NCBI GenBank assembly: GCA_017381835.1 | Contig: JAFOBK010000240.1 | Location: 1 to 36,351, forward strand | Source: Oscillospiraceae bacterium | GTDB taxonomy: Bacteria; Bacillota_A; Clostridia; Oscillospirales; Oscillospiraceae | Direction: 5' to 3' | Length of the DNA: 36,351 bases | In this document: positions 8,107 through 16,792 of the stretch, one piece after another | Numbering within the stretch: the stretch's first letter is position 1 | Layout of the letters: each line of letters begins with the position of its first letter | Position numbers and translations under genes: made by a program | Notes under the pieces: model-generated | Told to the model about the DNA's origin: nothing | Databases searched by the model: none | What the model saw: only the letters and a program-made list of their open reading frames with translations

Positions 8107-8613
8107 ATGAGAAAGCGTTCCCGTTTTCTTGCCTACAGCGCCATTATTGCCGCACTCTATGCGCTGCTGTGTTATCTGCAGAATTTTTTGATTCCCGGCT
8201 CTGCTTCCTGGGCAATTCAGATGCGTGCCGCTGAAGCACTGAGCATTCTGGCCTTTTTTACCCCCGCCGCCATTCCCGGCCTGGGTTTAGGCTGTCTGCT
8301 GTTTAACTTAAGCTTTGCCGGTGCCCTGCCTTTGGATTTCCTGGTGGGAACTTTGGCCTCCTGCCTGGCAGCAGCAGCCATGTATTGGCTTCGCAATTGC
8401 AAAATCCGAAAACTCCCTCTCCTGGGACTTCTGATGCCCGGTATTTTCAACGCTTTCCTGGTGGGCTGGGAGCTGACGGTTTACATTGGCGGCGGTTTTT
8501 GGATCAATGCCTTGTATGTTGCCTTGGGTGAGTGGATCGTGATGCTCACGCTGGGTGTAATCCTCTATTCCGCGATTCGTGTCCGGAATTTGGACACCAA
8601 ACTGTTTCAATAA
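8107..8613 (+). CDS. queT: QueT family queuosine-precursor transporter
   Basis: The 168-residue protein is almost entirely hydrophobic, with about five or six membrane helices. The opening (RKRSRFLAYSAIIAALYALL) and the RAAEALSILAFFTP block are typical of QueT, the membrane component of an energy-coupling-factor type importer for queuosine precursors such as preQ1. The ATG at 8107 follows AGAGGTGA. An earlier in-frame start inside the terminator hairpin is rejected. The preQ1 riboswitch upstream supports the function independently of the protein. No ECF ATPase genes are in the window; the protein would use shared ones elsewhere. Confidence 0.9.
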   Translation: MRKRSRFLAYSAIIAALYALLCYLQNFLIPGSASWAIQMRAAEALSILAFFTPAAIPGLGLGCLLFNLSFAGALPLDFLVGTLASCLAAAAMYWLRNCKIRKLPLLGLLMPGIFNAFLVGWELTVYIGGGFWINALYVALGEWIVMLTLGVILYSAIRVRNLDTKLFQ

Positions 8614-8628
8614 AACGCGTATCTGATA

Positions 8629-8670
8629 AAACCGACCCGATTTGTGCTGACAGCACAGACCGGGTCGGTT
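8629..8670. terminator. hairpin between convergent queT and dCMP deaminase genes
   Basis: AACCGACCCG pairs with CGGGTCGGTT and an inner TGTGCTG/CAGCACA continues the stem. T-rich bases follow on each strand, so it may end both convergent transcripts. The T tracts are short. Confidence 0.7.
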
Positions 8671-8691
8671 CTGTTTCTGGTATCTTTTCGA

Positions 8692-9186
8692 TTACTTCTT
8701 GTCCTCTTCCGGAACAAAGTCCAGGGTGATGGCGTCGATAGCAGGACGCAGCTGGATATACTTGACACCGGCGGCATCCATCATCCGCTTGGATGCCAGT
8801 GTGCTGGGGGTGGTGGCATACTTATCGGACAGATAGTAGACTTCCTTCACGCCGCTCTGAATAATGGCCTTGGCGCACTCATTACAGGGGAACAGGGCAA
8901 CATACAGCTTACTGCCCCGCAGGTCACGGCCGTTGGCGTTCAAAATAGCGTTCAGCTCTGCGTGGACAACATAGGGGTACTTGGTATCCTCACCGGTGCG
9001 ATCCCAGGGGAAGACATCGTCGGAGCAGCCCTTGGGCATGCCGTTATAGCCGGTGGAAATGATGATATTGTCCTGGGATACGATGCAGCAGCCAACCTGG
9101 GTATTAGGGTCTTTGCTGCGGCGGGCAGCCAGCATGGCTACGCCCATAAAATATTCGTCCCAGCTGATATAATCGGTTCTTTTCAT
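8692..9186 (-). CDS. dCMP deaminase family protein
   Basis: The 164-residue zinc enzyme has H75-A-E77 and P100-C101-N-E-C104, the deaminase zinc ligands and catalytic glutamate. The N-terminus (WDEYFMGVAMLAARRSKDP) and the NGMPKGC...W segment are characteristic of dCMP deaminase (ComEB/Dcd-type), which converts dCMP to dUMP for dTMP synthesis. The start is ATG 9186, after GGAGGT. An upstream in-frame TTG overlaps that ribosome site and is rejected. The gene has its own promoter nested in the dnaJ terminator and converges on queT. Confidence 0.92.
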   Translation of the reverse strand: MKRTDYISWDEYFMGVAMLAARRSKDPNTQVGCCIVSQDNIIISTGYNGMPKGCSDDVFPWDRTGEDTKYPYVVHAELNAILNANGRDLRGSKLYVALFPCNECAKAIIQSGVKEVYYLSDKYATTPSTLASKRMMDAAGVKYIQLRPAIDAITLDFVPEEDKK

Positions 9187-9215
9187 TGCGCCTACCTCCA
9201 AAATTTCTTTTTCCC

Positions 9216-9244
9216 ATCATAGCAAAAAAATCCCCCAAGGACAA
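9216..9244 (-). promoter_or_regulatory. dCMP deaminase promoter, -35 inside dnaJ terminator loop
   Basis: On the minus strand: TTGTCC (9244-9239), 17 bases, TATGAT (9221-9216). The -35 lies at the loop and stem of the dnaJ terminator, and the spacer contains its 3' stem and T tract. Confidence 0.75.
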
Positions 9245-9261
9245 GGCCTCGGGGGAAATTT
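9224..9261 (-). terminator. terminator of dnaJ
   Basis: On the minus strand CCCCCGAGG pairs with CCTTGGGGG (with a G-T pair) around a short loop, followed by seven T. It ends the heat-shock cluster. Confidence 0.9.
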
Positions 9262-9270
9262 TTATACTTT

Positions 9271-10434
9271 TCAGTCAAAGAAGTTCTTAATGGTGTCAAA
9301 GAACTTGTTGCGCTTGGGGCTACTTTTGCCGTCCAAAGTCTCATCCAGCTTCTGGAGCAATTCCTTCTGCTCACGGGTAAGCTTTGTGGGGGTCTCCACC
9401 ACCACGGTAAAGTGGTGATTGCCTCTGCGCTTGGGGTTATGGACATTGGGAATACCCTTGCCGAACATGGTAAAGGTCTTGCCGGTCTGGGTGCCCTCAG
9501 GGATCTCAAACTCTTCCTTGCCGTCCAAAGTGGGAATCTGCAGCTTAGCGCCCAGGGCTGCCTGGGTGAAGGAGATCGGCACCTCACAGTAAACTTCCAT
9601 ACCCCGACGGGTAAAGATGGGATGATTGCGGATAGAGATCTCCACCAGCAGATCACCGTTGGGGCCGCCGTTATAGCCCACATTACCCTCGCCGCCTGCA
9701 CGGATGCTCTGACCCATGTCAATACCTGCGGGGATCTTGACCTTGACCTTATGGTTTCTTCTGACCTTGCCCTTACCGCGGCAGGTAGTGCAGGGAGTCT
9801 TGATGATCTTACCACGGCCGCTGCAGTGGGGACACTCAGAGGTAGACTGCATGGTCATGCCCATAAAGCTCTGGGTGGTGCGAACCTGACCGGTACCGCG
9901 GCAATTGCCGCAGGTCTCGATTACGCCGTCAGCAGAGCCGGTGCCGTTACAAGCTGCACAATTTTCAATTCTGGGGAAGGTAACTTCCTTATCCACGCCG
10001 AAGGCTGCCTCCTCAAAGGTCAGCTCCAACTGGGCGCCCACATTGTCACCCCGGCGGGGGACCGTCTGGGCATTGGCACGGCGGGTGCTTCCGCCGCCGA
10101 ACAGGTCGCCAAAAATATCACCGAAGTCACCGAAACCGCCAAAACCGCCGCCGAAGCCACCGAAGCCGCCGCCATAGCCGCCCTGGCCTGCGCCGTAGTT
10201 GGGGTCAACACCGGCAAAGCCGAACTGGTCGTAGCGGGAACGCTTATCGTCATCGGACAGCACCTCGTAGGCCTCACCCAGTTCCTTGAATTTCTCCTCG
10301 GCTTCCTTGTCGCCGGGGTTCCGGTCAGGATGGTACTTCATGGCCTTTTTGCGGTAAGACTTCTTTATTTCCTCGGCGCTGGCACCTTTTTCTACACCCA
10401 GCACCTCATAATAGTCGCGTTTGTTTTCTGCCAT
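9271..10434 (-). CDS. dnaJ: chaperone DnaJ (Hsp40)
   Basis: The 387-residue co-chaperone stimulates the DnaK ATPase and delivers unfolded protein. The J domain (1-70) holds H35-P-D. A Gly/Phe-rich linker (about 78-115) follows, with repeats of GGFGG. The zinc domain has four CxxCxGxG-type motifs ([32 protein letters not shown]), then the C-terminal peptide-binding domain. The length is normal. It starts 7 bases after the flavin-oxidase-like gene, whose stop codon overlaps the ribosome site AGGTGA, so translation of the two is probably linked. Confidence 0.97.
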   Translation of the reverse strand: MAENKRDYYEVLGVEKGASAEEIKKSYRKKAMKYHPDRNPGDKEAEEKFKELGEAYEVLSDDDKRSRYDQFGFAGVDPNYGAGQGGYGGGFGGFGGGFGGFGDFGDIFGDLFGGGSTRRANAQTVPRRGDNVGAQLELTFEEAAFGVDKEVTFPRIENCAACNGTGSADGVIETCGNCRGTGQVRTTQSFMGMTMQSTSECPHCSGRGKIIKTPCTTCRGKGKVRRNHKVKVKIPAGIDMGQSIRAGGEGNVGYNGGPNGDLLVEISIRNHPIFTRRGMEVYCEVPISFTQAALGAKLQIPTLDGKEEFEIPEGTQTGKTFTMFGKGIPNVHNPKRRGNHHFTVVVETPTKLTREQKELLQKLDETLDGKSSPKRNKFFDTIKNFFD

Positions 10435-10441
10435 ACGGCAC

Positions 10442-10936
10442 TCACCTCATTTTTTCGGGAAGGGGACGATGTTTTGCGGTATACTCCTCCACATCAATGC
10501 GAATTACAGCCACAATGCTCACCAGACGCTCGTCAAAGGTAAAGTCCTTGCCGGTCTGGGTCTTCATCAGAACAGACATTGCCTGCTTTTTCTCCTCCAC
10601 GTCTTCCACGATTCTCGCAATACCCTTGCCCATCACAGAGGAGTAGACCAAACCGTACTGGCAGGGCTTTTCGCCCTCAAAGGGCATCCGGTCGCAGTCG
10701 ATGGCGAAGAACACCTTGGGATTGGCCTGGATCATATCCAGCTTCTTGCCCCGGACAGCGCTGTGCAGATACATCACCAGCTTGTCCTCTTCCATGGTAT
10801 AGCCATAGTTCATAGGCACCACATAGGGCTCATTATTCTCACAAAGGCCCAGATGCATGACTTTTGCCTTATCCAAAATCTCCAGAATCTGCTGGGGGTC
10901 TGTGACCTGTCTTTCTCTTTTGGTCATTCCCTTCAT
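10442..10936 (-). CDS. pyridoxamine 5'-phosphate oxidase-like flavin-binding protein
   Basis: The 164-residue protein has the split-barrel pattern of the Pyridox_oxase/NimA-like families: an N-terminal helix, then [34 protein letters not shown] and a central KVFFAID strand. Such proteins bind FMN or related cofactors and often reduce small electrophiles; the substrate cannot be told here. It sits between dnaK and dnaJ, an unusual place. A terminator after dnaK separates it from dnaK, while it is tightly linked to dnaJ. The ATG at 10936 follows GAGGTGA by 7 bases. No convincing separate promoter was found. Confidence 0.8.
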   Translation of the reverse strand: MKGMTKRERQVTDPQQILEILDKAKVMHLGLCENNEPYVVPMNYGYTMEEDKLVMYLHSAVRGKKLDMIQANPKVFFAIDCDRMPFEGEKPCQYGLVYSSVMGKGIARIVEDVEEKKQAMSVLMKTQTGKDFTFDERLVSIVAVIRIDVEEYTAKHRPLPEKMR

Positions 10937-10972
10937 CGCTCGTCACCTCATATATGTTCTTGAAAATACTCC

Positions 10973-11000
10973 AAAAAGGGGCGGTGATATACCGCCCCTT
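10973..11000 (-). terminator. terminator after dnaK
   Basis: On the minus strand AAGGGGCGGT pairs with ACCGCCCCTT around ATATC, followed by TTTT. Partial read-through here would lower dnaJ expression relative to dnaK. Confidence 0.9.
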
Positions 11001-11017
11001 ATAGGGTGATCTGTCTA

Positions 11018-12841
11018 TTAGTCAACAGTCTCGTAGTCAGCGTCAACAACGCCGTCGTTACCGCAGTTACCGCCGCAGTTGGGATCGCAGCCCTGTGCGC
11101 CCTGGGGGTTAGCCTGCTGGTACATCTTTTCGGAAACTGCGTAGAATGCCTTCTGCACATCCTCGGTAGCAGCCTTGATAGCAGCAACATCAGTGCCCTT
11201 GTTGACTTCCTTCAGCTTATCAACAGCATTCTGGATGGAAGCCTTCTCTTCTGCGGAGATCTTGTCGCCCAGCTCATTCAGAGTCTTCTCGGTCTGATAG
11301 ATAGTCTGGTCAGCAGCGTTGTGGGTGTCAACCTCGTCCTTACGAGCCTTATCCTCAGCAGCGTACTGCTCAGCCTCGCGGACTGCCTTGTCGATATCTT
11401 CCTGGCTCAGGTTGGTGGAAGCGGTGATGGAGATCTGCTGCTCCTTACCGGTGCCCAGGTCCTTAGCGGAAACCTTTACGATGCCGTTTGCGTCGATGTC
11501 GAAGGTAACTTCGATCTGGGGAACACCGCGGGGTGCGGGCATAATGCCGCCCAGCTGGAAGCGACCCAGAGTCTTGTTGTAAGCAGCCATCTCACGCTCA
11601 CCCTGCAGAACATGAACCTCAACGGAGGGCTGGTTGTCAGCAGCGGTGGAGAAAATCTGGCTCTTACGGGTGGGGATGGTGGTGTTGCGGTCGATCAGGC
11701 GGGTGAAGACACCGCCCATGGTCTCAATACCCAGGGACAGAGGAGTGACGTCCAGCAGGACAACATCCTTAACGTCGCCGGTGAGAACACCGCCCTGGAT
11801 AGCAGCGCCCAGAGCAACACACTCGTCGGGGTTGATGCCCTTGAAGCCCTCGGTGCCGGTGATGCCCTTAACAGCTTCCTGGACAGCGGGGATACGGGTG
11901 GAACCGCCAACCAGCAGGACCTTGTGCAGGTCGGATGCCTTCAGGCCAGCGTCATTCATAGCCTGGCGGACAGGCTTCATGGTGCGCTCAACCAGGTCTG
12001 CGGTCATTTCGTTGAACTTTGCACGGCTGAGAGTAACGTCCAGGTGCTTGGGGCCGGTAGCGTCAGCGGTGATATAGGGCAGGTTGACAGCGGTGGTGGT
12101 CATGCCGGACAGCTCGATCTTAGCCTTCTCAGCTGCCTCACGCAGACGCTGCATAGCAACCTTGTCGTTCTTCAGGTCGATGCCTTCTGCCTTCTTGAAC
12201 TCGTCAACCAGGTAGTTCATGATGCGCTCGTCGAAGTCGTCGCCGCCCAGACGGGTGTCGCCTGCGGTTGCCAGAACTTCCACGATGCCGTCGCCGATCT
12301 CCAGGATGGAGACGTCGAAGGTACCGCCGCCCAGGTCATAGACCATGATCTTCTGCTCCTGCTCCTTATCCAGGCCGTAAGCCAGAGCAGCAGCGGTGGG
12401 CTCGTTGATGATACGCTTAACTTCCAGGCCGGCGATCTTGCCTGCGTCCTTGGTAGCCTGACGCTGAGCGTCGGAGAAGTAAGCGGGAACAGTGATGACA
12501 GCCTCGGTGACAGGCTGGCCCAGGTAAGCCTCTGCGTCAGCCTTCAGCTTCTGCAGAACCATAGCGCTGATCTCCTGGGGAGTGTAGCCCTTGCCGTCTA
12601 CGGTCACGTGGTAGTTTTCGCCCATGTGGCGCTTGATGGAAGCGATGGTGCGGTCTGCGTTGGTAACAGCCTGGCGCTTAGCCACCTGGCCAACCATACG
12701 CTCGCCGGTCTTAGAGAATGCAACAACAGAGGGAGTGGTTCTGCCGCCTTCAGCATTGGCGATAACAACAGGTTCGCCGCCTTCCAGAACTGCTACACAA
12801 GAGTTGGTAGTACCCAAGTCAATACCGATAATCTTACCCAT
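11018..12841 (-). CDS. dnaK: chaperone DnaK (Hsp70)
   Basis: The 607-residue ATP-driven chaperone binds exposed hydrophobic peptide segments. The ATPase domain opens with GIDLGTTNS, has [12 protein letters not shown] and the linker-proximal [15 protein letters not shown]. The substrate-binding domain follows with [20 protein letters not shown], then a helical lid and an acidic tail ending in DADYETVD. A Gly/Asn/Cys-rich stretch ([12 protein letters not shown]) before the tail is unusual and holds three cysteines. AGGAGG precedes the ATG. It lies 125 bases after grpE, a gap holding an imperfect hairpin. Regulation by HrcA/CIRCE from the operon promoter is expected. Confidence 0.98.
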   Translation of the reverse strand: MGKIIGIDLGTTNSCVAVLEGGEPVVIANAEGGRTTPSVVAFSKTGERMVGQVAKRQAVTNADRTIASIKRHMGENYHVTVDGKGYTPQEISAMVLQKLKADAEAYLGQPVTEAVITVPAYFSDAQRQATKDAGKIAGLEVKRIINEPTAAALAYGLDKEQEQKIMVYDLGGGTFDVSILEIGDGIVEVLATAGDTRLGGDDFDERIMNYLVDEFKKAEGIDLKNDKVAMQRLREAAEKAKIELSGMTTTAVNLPYITADATGPKHLDVTLSRAKFNEMTADLVERTMKPVRQAMNDAGLKASDLHKVLLVGGSTRIPAVQEAVKGITGTEGFKGINPDECVALGAAIQGGVLTGDVKDVVLLDVTPLSLGIETMGGVFTRLIDRNTTIPTRKSQIFSTAADNQPSVEVHVLQGEREMAAYNKTLGRFQLGGIMPAPRGVPQIEVTFDIDANGIVKVSAKDLGTGKEQQISITASTNLSQEDIDKAVREAEQYAAEDKARKDEVDTHNAADQTIYQTEKTLNELGDKISAEEKASIQNAVDKLKEVNKGTDVAAIKAATEDVQKAFYAVSEKMYQQANPQGAQGCDPNCGGNCGNDGVVDADYETVD

Positions 12842-12966
12842 AATATTTTTCCTCCTATATTTAAAGCTAAATTGTTTACGAATTTAAAACGTGCCGATAC
12901 CGAGCGGGTTAGGGAAGTAACGATTACCACCCAGCCGAGCACGCATTATCTGCCGGCATTGCCGGC
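12842..12966 (-). other. grpE-dnaK intergenic spacer with imperfect hairpin
   Basis: This gap is the longest in the heat-shock operon. On the minus strand CGTGC near 12940 can pair with GCACG near 12890, closing an imperfect hairpin that includes GGGT/ACCC. Just after grpE, GCCGGC-AAT-GCCGGC forms a small perfect stem (about 12953-12967). There is no T tract, so neither is a terminator; mRNA processing or stability is possible. No convincing promoter was seen. Confidence 0.4.
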
Positions 12967-13497
12967 TTAATTTGCTACTTGAACCATTGCGAAGCGGATG
13001 ATCTTCTCACCCAGCTTGAAGCCCTTCTGGAATACCTGAGAAATCACATTCTCACCCAGGGATTCATCCTCGGTGTGCATCACTGCATTGTGGAAATTGG
13101 GGTCAAACTCCTCACCCACATTGCCGAAGATCTCCACACCCAGGCCGGAGAAGATACCCACCAGCTGGGTCATGGTCATCTCCACGCCCTTCTTGAAGGC
13201 CTCATCCTCGGTGGGCTGGTTCAGAGCCCGCTCCAGGTTATCATAGACGGGCAGGAGCTTTTCCACTGCATCGGCCTTGCCGTTGCCGTAGGAAGCTTCC
13301 TTTTCCTTGATAGTGCGCTTGCGGAAGTTATCAAACTCCGCTGCCACTCTCAAGTGCGCATCCCGCTCTGCGTTGTATTTTACTTCCCACTCGTTCACCT
13401 CGGGAACTTCGGGAGTTTCTTCTGCAGCTTCCACGGTTTCGGTTACTTCCTCCACCGCTTCCTCTGCCTTAACATCTTTCTTCTTGTCTTTTGCCAC
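12967..13497 (-). CDS. grpE: nucleotide exchange factor GrpE
   Basis: The 176-residue partner of DnaK speeds ADP release. The N-terminus is charged and low in complexity (KKDVKAEEAVEEVTETVEAA), followed by a long helix (WEVKYNAERDAHLRVAAEFDNFRKR) and a C-terminal beta domain with EVFGNVGEEFDPNFHNAVMH-like sequence. The start is GTG at 13497, eight bases after AAGGAGG; no ATG is nearby in frame. The gap from hrcA is three bases. Confidence 0.96.
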   Translation of the reverse strand: MAKDKKKDVKAEEAVEEVTETVEAAEETPEVPEVNEWEVKYNAERDAHLRVAAEFDNFRKRTIKEKEASYGNGKADAVEKLLPVYDNLERALNQPTEDEAFKKGVEMTMTQLVGIFSGLGVEIFGNVGEEFDPNFHNAVMHTEDESLGENVISQVFQKGFKLGEKIIRFAMVQVAN

Positions 13498-13500
13498 GGT

Positions 13501-14577
13501 TTATGCCTCCTTAGGCTCATTCTCTTCGTTTGCAGCCTCCAGCTGGGGGTTTACAGGCTTTGCAAACATTTTGGAAAGGCTCTCGGCAAAGTAGGAAAGT
13601 CTTGCCGTGACCTTTGCATAGTCCATTCTGGTGGGGCCCACCACACCGATCATGCCCTGCATACCGTCGCCGATATCAAACTTGGTCATGACCACGGAGG
13701 TGTCCTTCAACTCCTGGGCCACATTTTCAGGGCCAACCAGCACCTGAGTGCCGTTGGTACCCCGCATGATGGCGGGAAGATTGCTTAAGCCTTCTTCATC
13801 CAGGGAAGACATCAGCCGCTGGGCCTTGTCTACATCCCGATATTCCGGCTGGCCTAAGAGCCGCATCTGACCGGCAACTGCCATATTGGTGTTGCCCTGG
13901 CTGCGCATGGTTTCGCTGGCAAATTCCATAACAATGGGAACCAGAGAAGCCGCCGCACCGGCGCTGCCCATAACCCGCTCCAGAAGTTCGGGGGTAAATT
14001 CCTCAGCGCTGAGTCCTGTCATGGTTGCGTTCAGCACCGCGGAGAGAATTTTCAGATCACTGTCAGCCACATTGACCGGCAGCTTGATCAGCTTATTGAC
14101 CACCTGCTCATCGCTGAGCATCAGCACCAGGATCACGCTGCCCTGGCCAGCCAAAATCAGCTCAAACCGGCGAACGGTGGCGCCGCCGTAACGGGAGGCC
14201 ATGGAGATGGCCGGAAGATCCGTTGCCTGGGAAACCAGCTTGGCAACCTTCTCCATCATCTTATCCACCTTTTGCATCTTCTCTTCGATGGCAACATTGA
14301 TGGATTTGGTCTCGTCCATACTCAGGCGGTAGTCCGCCATCAGTTCGTCCACATACAGCCGGTAGCCGGCGGCAGAGGGGACGCGGCCTGCAGAGGTGTG
14401 GGGCTGCTCCAGATAACCCATGGCAGTCAGGTCTGCCATTTCATTGCGGATGGTAGCGGAGGAATACTGCATGTCGGGCAGAGCAGTGATGGCCTTGGAG
14501 CCAACCGGCTCGGCAGTGCGGATATACAGATCCACGACGCTGCGCAGCACCTTTTTCTTACGCTCGGTAAGTTCCAT
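13501..14577 (-). CDS. hrcA: heat-inducible transcription repressor HrcA
   Basis: The 358-residue repressor binds CIRCE and is kept active by the GroE chaperonin in the families studied. The N-terminal winged helix is clear: ELTERKKKVLRSVVDLYI, EPVGSKAI, SSATIRNEMADL and LEQPHTSAGRVPS. A GAF-like middle and C-terminal domain follow. The start is ATG 14577, after AAGGAGG. The longer frame from 14604 runs through the operator and is rejected. It is first in the operon and so represses itself. Confidence 0.97.
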   Translation of the reverse strand: MELTERKKKVLRSVVDLYIRTAEPVGSKAITALPDMQYSSATIRNEMADLTAMGYLEQPHTSAGRVPSAAGYRLYVDELMADYRLSMDETKSINVAIEEKMQKVDKMMEKVAKLVSQATDLPAISMASRYGGATVRRFELILAGQGSVILVLMLSDEQVVNKLIKLPVNVADSDLKILSAVLNATMTGLSAEEFTPELLERVMGSAGAAASLVPIVMEFASETMRSQGNTNMAVAGQMRLLGQPEYRDVDKAQRLMSSLDEEGLSNLPAIMRGTNGTQVLVGPENVAQELKDTSVVMTKFDIGDGMQGMIGVVGPTRMDYAKVTARLSYFAESLSKMFAKPVNPQLEAANEENEPKEA

Positions 14578-14597
14578 ATCGTTCCTCCTTCTCGTTG

Positions 14598-14624
14598 TTA
14601 GCACTCAATGTTCCTGAGTGCTAA
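14598..14624. promoter_or_regulatory. CIRCE operator (HrcA binding site)
   Basis: TTAGCACTC, nine bases, GAGTGCTAA: a perfect match to the CIRCE inverted repeat. It lies between the -10 box and the hrcA start codon. Confidence 0.98.
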
Positions 14625-14628
14625 GCAC

Positions 14629-14657
14629 ACTATACACTAGAGTGCTAAAAAAGTCAA
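14629..14657 (-). promoter_or_regulatory. sigma-A promoter of the hrcA-grpE-dnaK operon
   Basis: On the minus strand: TTGACT (14657-14652), 17 bases, TATAGT (14634-14629). The spacer contains an additional CIRCE half-site, GAGTGCTAA on the plus strand at 14640-14648. Confidence 0.92.
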
Positions 14658-14704
14658 GGATTTCATTTTGAATTATTTTTGAACAATTGTGTCCTTTTTA
14701 TTCT

Positions 14705-14731
14705 AAAAAAGGGACGGCCTTTGGCCGTCCC
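14705..14731 (-). terminator. terminator of spoIIE
   Basis: On the minus strand GGGACGGCC pairs with GGCCGTCCC around AAA, followed by TTTTTT, six bases after the spoIIE stop. Confidence 0.93.
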
Positions 14732-14737
14732 ATAAAT

Positions 14738-16645
14738 TCACGATGTTCCGGAAGGTATCAGCTGGACGGTCACCACGGTGGCATCGTCCTGGCCGCTGCA
14801 GCGTTTCACCAAGGTTTCCGCCAAAGCCGCCGGAGTCCCGGATTCCCCGCAAAGTTCTGAAATGTCCGGCTCTCCCAATCCATCGCTGGCCAGCAGCAAG
14901 GTCTGGCCTTTCCGCAAGGTCACGCTGCAGCAAACCTGGCAGGTTTCTTCTGCCGACATCCCCGGCGGAGCTGTTGCGCAGCCCAATTTTTCCGCACTGC
15001 CTCCCGACAGCAAATAGGAGGGCGCGCTGCCCCACTTATAGATATTCACTTTTCCCGTATCCAGGCACACCTTAGCAAGATCCACCGTCACCGCACCGGC
15101 CCGCTCCCGCAGGGCGCAAAGGCTGTTCAGGCTCTGCAATGCCTCTTCTGCTGGAAATCCGCTGCGCAAAAGGCTCCGCAGCAATCCTGCAGCCTGCTTT
15201 CCCTCCTGCACCGCTCCCGGCCCCGTACCCATGCCGTCACACAATATTATATAGTATGTATTCCCCTGCCCTGGGAATTCTCCGCACCGGTCTCCGCTGT
15301 CTGTCTGCCTGCGATTTCCGTAGACCGTTACCAGCGGCTGAAAAGCCGGCTCTCTTCCGGTGTCCCGCTCCATCAGCCGGTCTGCCAGATTCCGCAAAAA
15401 TCCGCTTAGAAAAGTATACTGCTGGATCACAGCCTCCCGATACTCCCGCTGCCGCTGCCGGTCTGCCAAAATAGTTCGCAGCTGTTCCTGGGCTCTGCGC
15501 AGCTGTACCAGCACCCGGCCGCTCTTCTTGCATCGGATCGGCAATTCCTCCATGTTCAGCAGTGGCGCAGACAGCAGCGTTCCCGTCAGCTGGGTCATCC
15601 GTCGGGTGTCCCGACAATGGTCTCTGGCAGCACACCCTGCGCAGGCCTCTCCTACCGCCCGCTGCACCAGGCTATCCGCATCCACAAACCGTTCCGGTTC
15701 TTCTTTCAGGATCTGCAGGGTTTGATGCAAGGTCTCCGCTGCCATCTCCAGCCGCACCTGGGCCACCCCGGTCTGCCCCCAGCGCAGAGGTTTTCTCTCC
15801 TTCCCGGGGATGATCCCCGCGGCAATCCCGCCCAAAAATAACCCCGGCAATATATAAAGATCCCACCTACCGGTCACATACAACAAAAGCAACCCCACAA
15901 ACCCCGGCGCCAATCTGCCAAACCATTTGGGATAACGGGGCAAAAATCGCACAAAGAAGCTCAGACAGGTCACCGCGGTGACCGGCACCGGCGTGATCCC
16001 CGCCAGATCCACCGCAAGACCCACCGCCGCCGCGCAAGGAAACGCCCCCCTCACTGCTGCAAATCCTGCCGCAAGAAATCCAAGGCCCAGCCAGGGCAGC
16101 GGTGCGATCTGGGCAAGGCCAAGGGTGAACAATCCCCAGCAAAACCAGGATATCACCGGTTCCCGCCTATGCAGCCATCTGCCAAAGAGCCAGGGTGCCG
16201 CGCCCCCTAAGACCACCCGGATCAGATACAGCGGTATCGGTGTCATATCCCCCGCCAAAAGCTGAAAGGCCAGCCCCGCGCCGGACACTGTCAGCATCCC
16301 GAGGGCCGGAATCAGCAGCGGCAGTTCCCGGGTCACCCGCCGATCCCCCAGCAGCAGCGATCCCAAAAGAGAAACTGCCGTCCAAAGGATTCCCTGGGGG
16401 CAGCCACTTCCCCAAAAGGCACCGTAACCCAACCCGCCGCCGAAGGCCACCATCACAGCCTGCCACCCCCGGCAGACCCATACCAACCCTGACACCAGCG
16501 GTAACATCCCCTGCTCCAGGCTGGCGGCACTAAGGCAAAAACCCGCCAGCAGATAGATGCCGCCCCTTGCCCCCCGGTGTACCAGCGGATCCTTCGCCCA
16601 CCGCCGCAATGTTTGCTGACCCTGACGCACATAGGTGGAAATCAT
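14738..16645 (-). CDS. spoIIE: stage II sporulation protein E (SpoIIE), PP2C phosphatase
   Basis: About 635 residues, shorter than the roughly 830 of Bacillus subtilis. Residues 30-285 contain about ten hydrophobic segments, the membrane part. A central regulatory region with a cysteine cluster (CAGCAARDHC) and a helical segment (380-430) follows. The C-terminal PP2C domain (about 430-634) has LCDGMGTG, ASDGLGEPD and QDDATVV, which provide the metal-binding aspartates. In sporulation SpoIIE dephosphorylates SpoIIAA and so releases sigma-F in the forespore. I chose ATG 16645; a GTG at 16654 is possible. It is transcribed alone, divergently from the CYTH gene. Confidence 0.92.
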   Translation of the reverse strand: MISTYVRQGQQTLRRWAKDPLVHRGARGGIYLLAGFCLSAASLEQGMLPLVSGLVWVCRGWQAVMVAFGGGLGYGAFWGSGCPQGILWTAVSLLGSLLLGDRRVTRELPLLIPALGMLTVSGAGLAFQLLAGDMTPIPLYLIRVVLGGAAPWLFGRWLHRREPVISWFCWGLFTLGLAQIAPLPWLGLGFLAAGFAAVRGAFPCAAAVGLAVDLAGITPVPVTAVTCLSFFVRFLPRYPKWFGRLAPGFVGLLLLYVTGRWDLYILPGLFLGGIAAGIIPGKERKPLRWGQTGVAQVRLEMAAETLHQTLQILKEEPERFVDADSLVQRAVGEACAGCAARDHCRDTRRMTQLTGTLLSAPLLNMEELPIRCKKSGRVLVQLRRAQEQLRTILADRQRQREYREAVIQQYTFLSGFLRNLADRLMERDTGREPAFQPLVTVYGNRRQTDSGDRCGEFPGQGNTYYIILCDGMGTGPGAVQEGKQAAGLLRSLLRSGFPAEEALQSLNSLCALRERAGAVTVDLAKVCLDTGKVNIYKWGSAPSYLLSGGSAEKLGCATAPPGMSAEETCQVCCSVTLRKGQTLLLASDGLGEPDISELCGESGTPAALAETLVKRCSGQDDATVVTVQLIPSGTS

Positions 16646-16734
16646 ATGTAACACTACCTTTCATAAATGTGTAACTCATCCTACCACGGCAGTCAAAAAT
16701 TATTTGTCGCATAGGGTTCCGTTCCGAAAGATTC

Positions 16735-16763
16735 TTGCACAGACAGTATCTTCGGTGTATAAT
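16735..16763 (+). promoter_or_regulatory. sigma-A promoter of CYTH-exonuclease operon
   Basis: TTGCAC (16735-16740), 17 bases, perfect TATAAT (16758-16763). It is divergent from spoIIE. Confidence 0.87.
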
Positions 16764-16792
16764 GAGAGAAATTCTTAAAGGCGGTATGCAAA

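Noticed and set aside
12953..12967. GCCGGC-AAT-GCCGGC stem after grpE as a terminator
   Set aside because: No T tract follows, and dnaK lies downstream in the same operon.
11006..12970. A 654-codon open frame on the plus strand opposite dnaK
   Set aside because: It mirrors dnaK and grpE codon bias, has a low-complexity composition and no ribosome site; the opposite strand is clearly coding.
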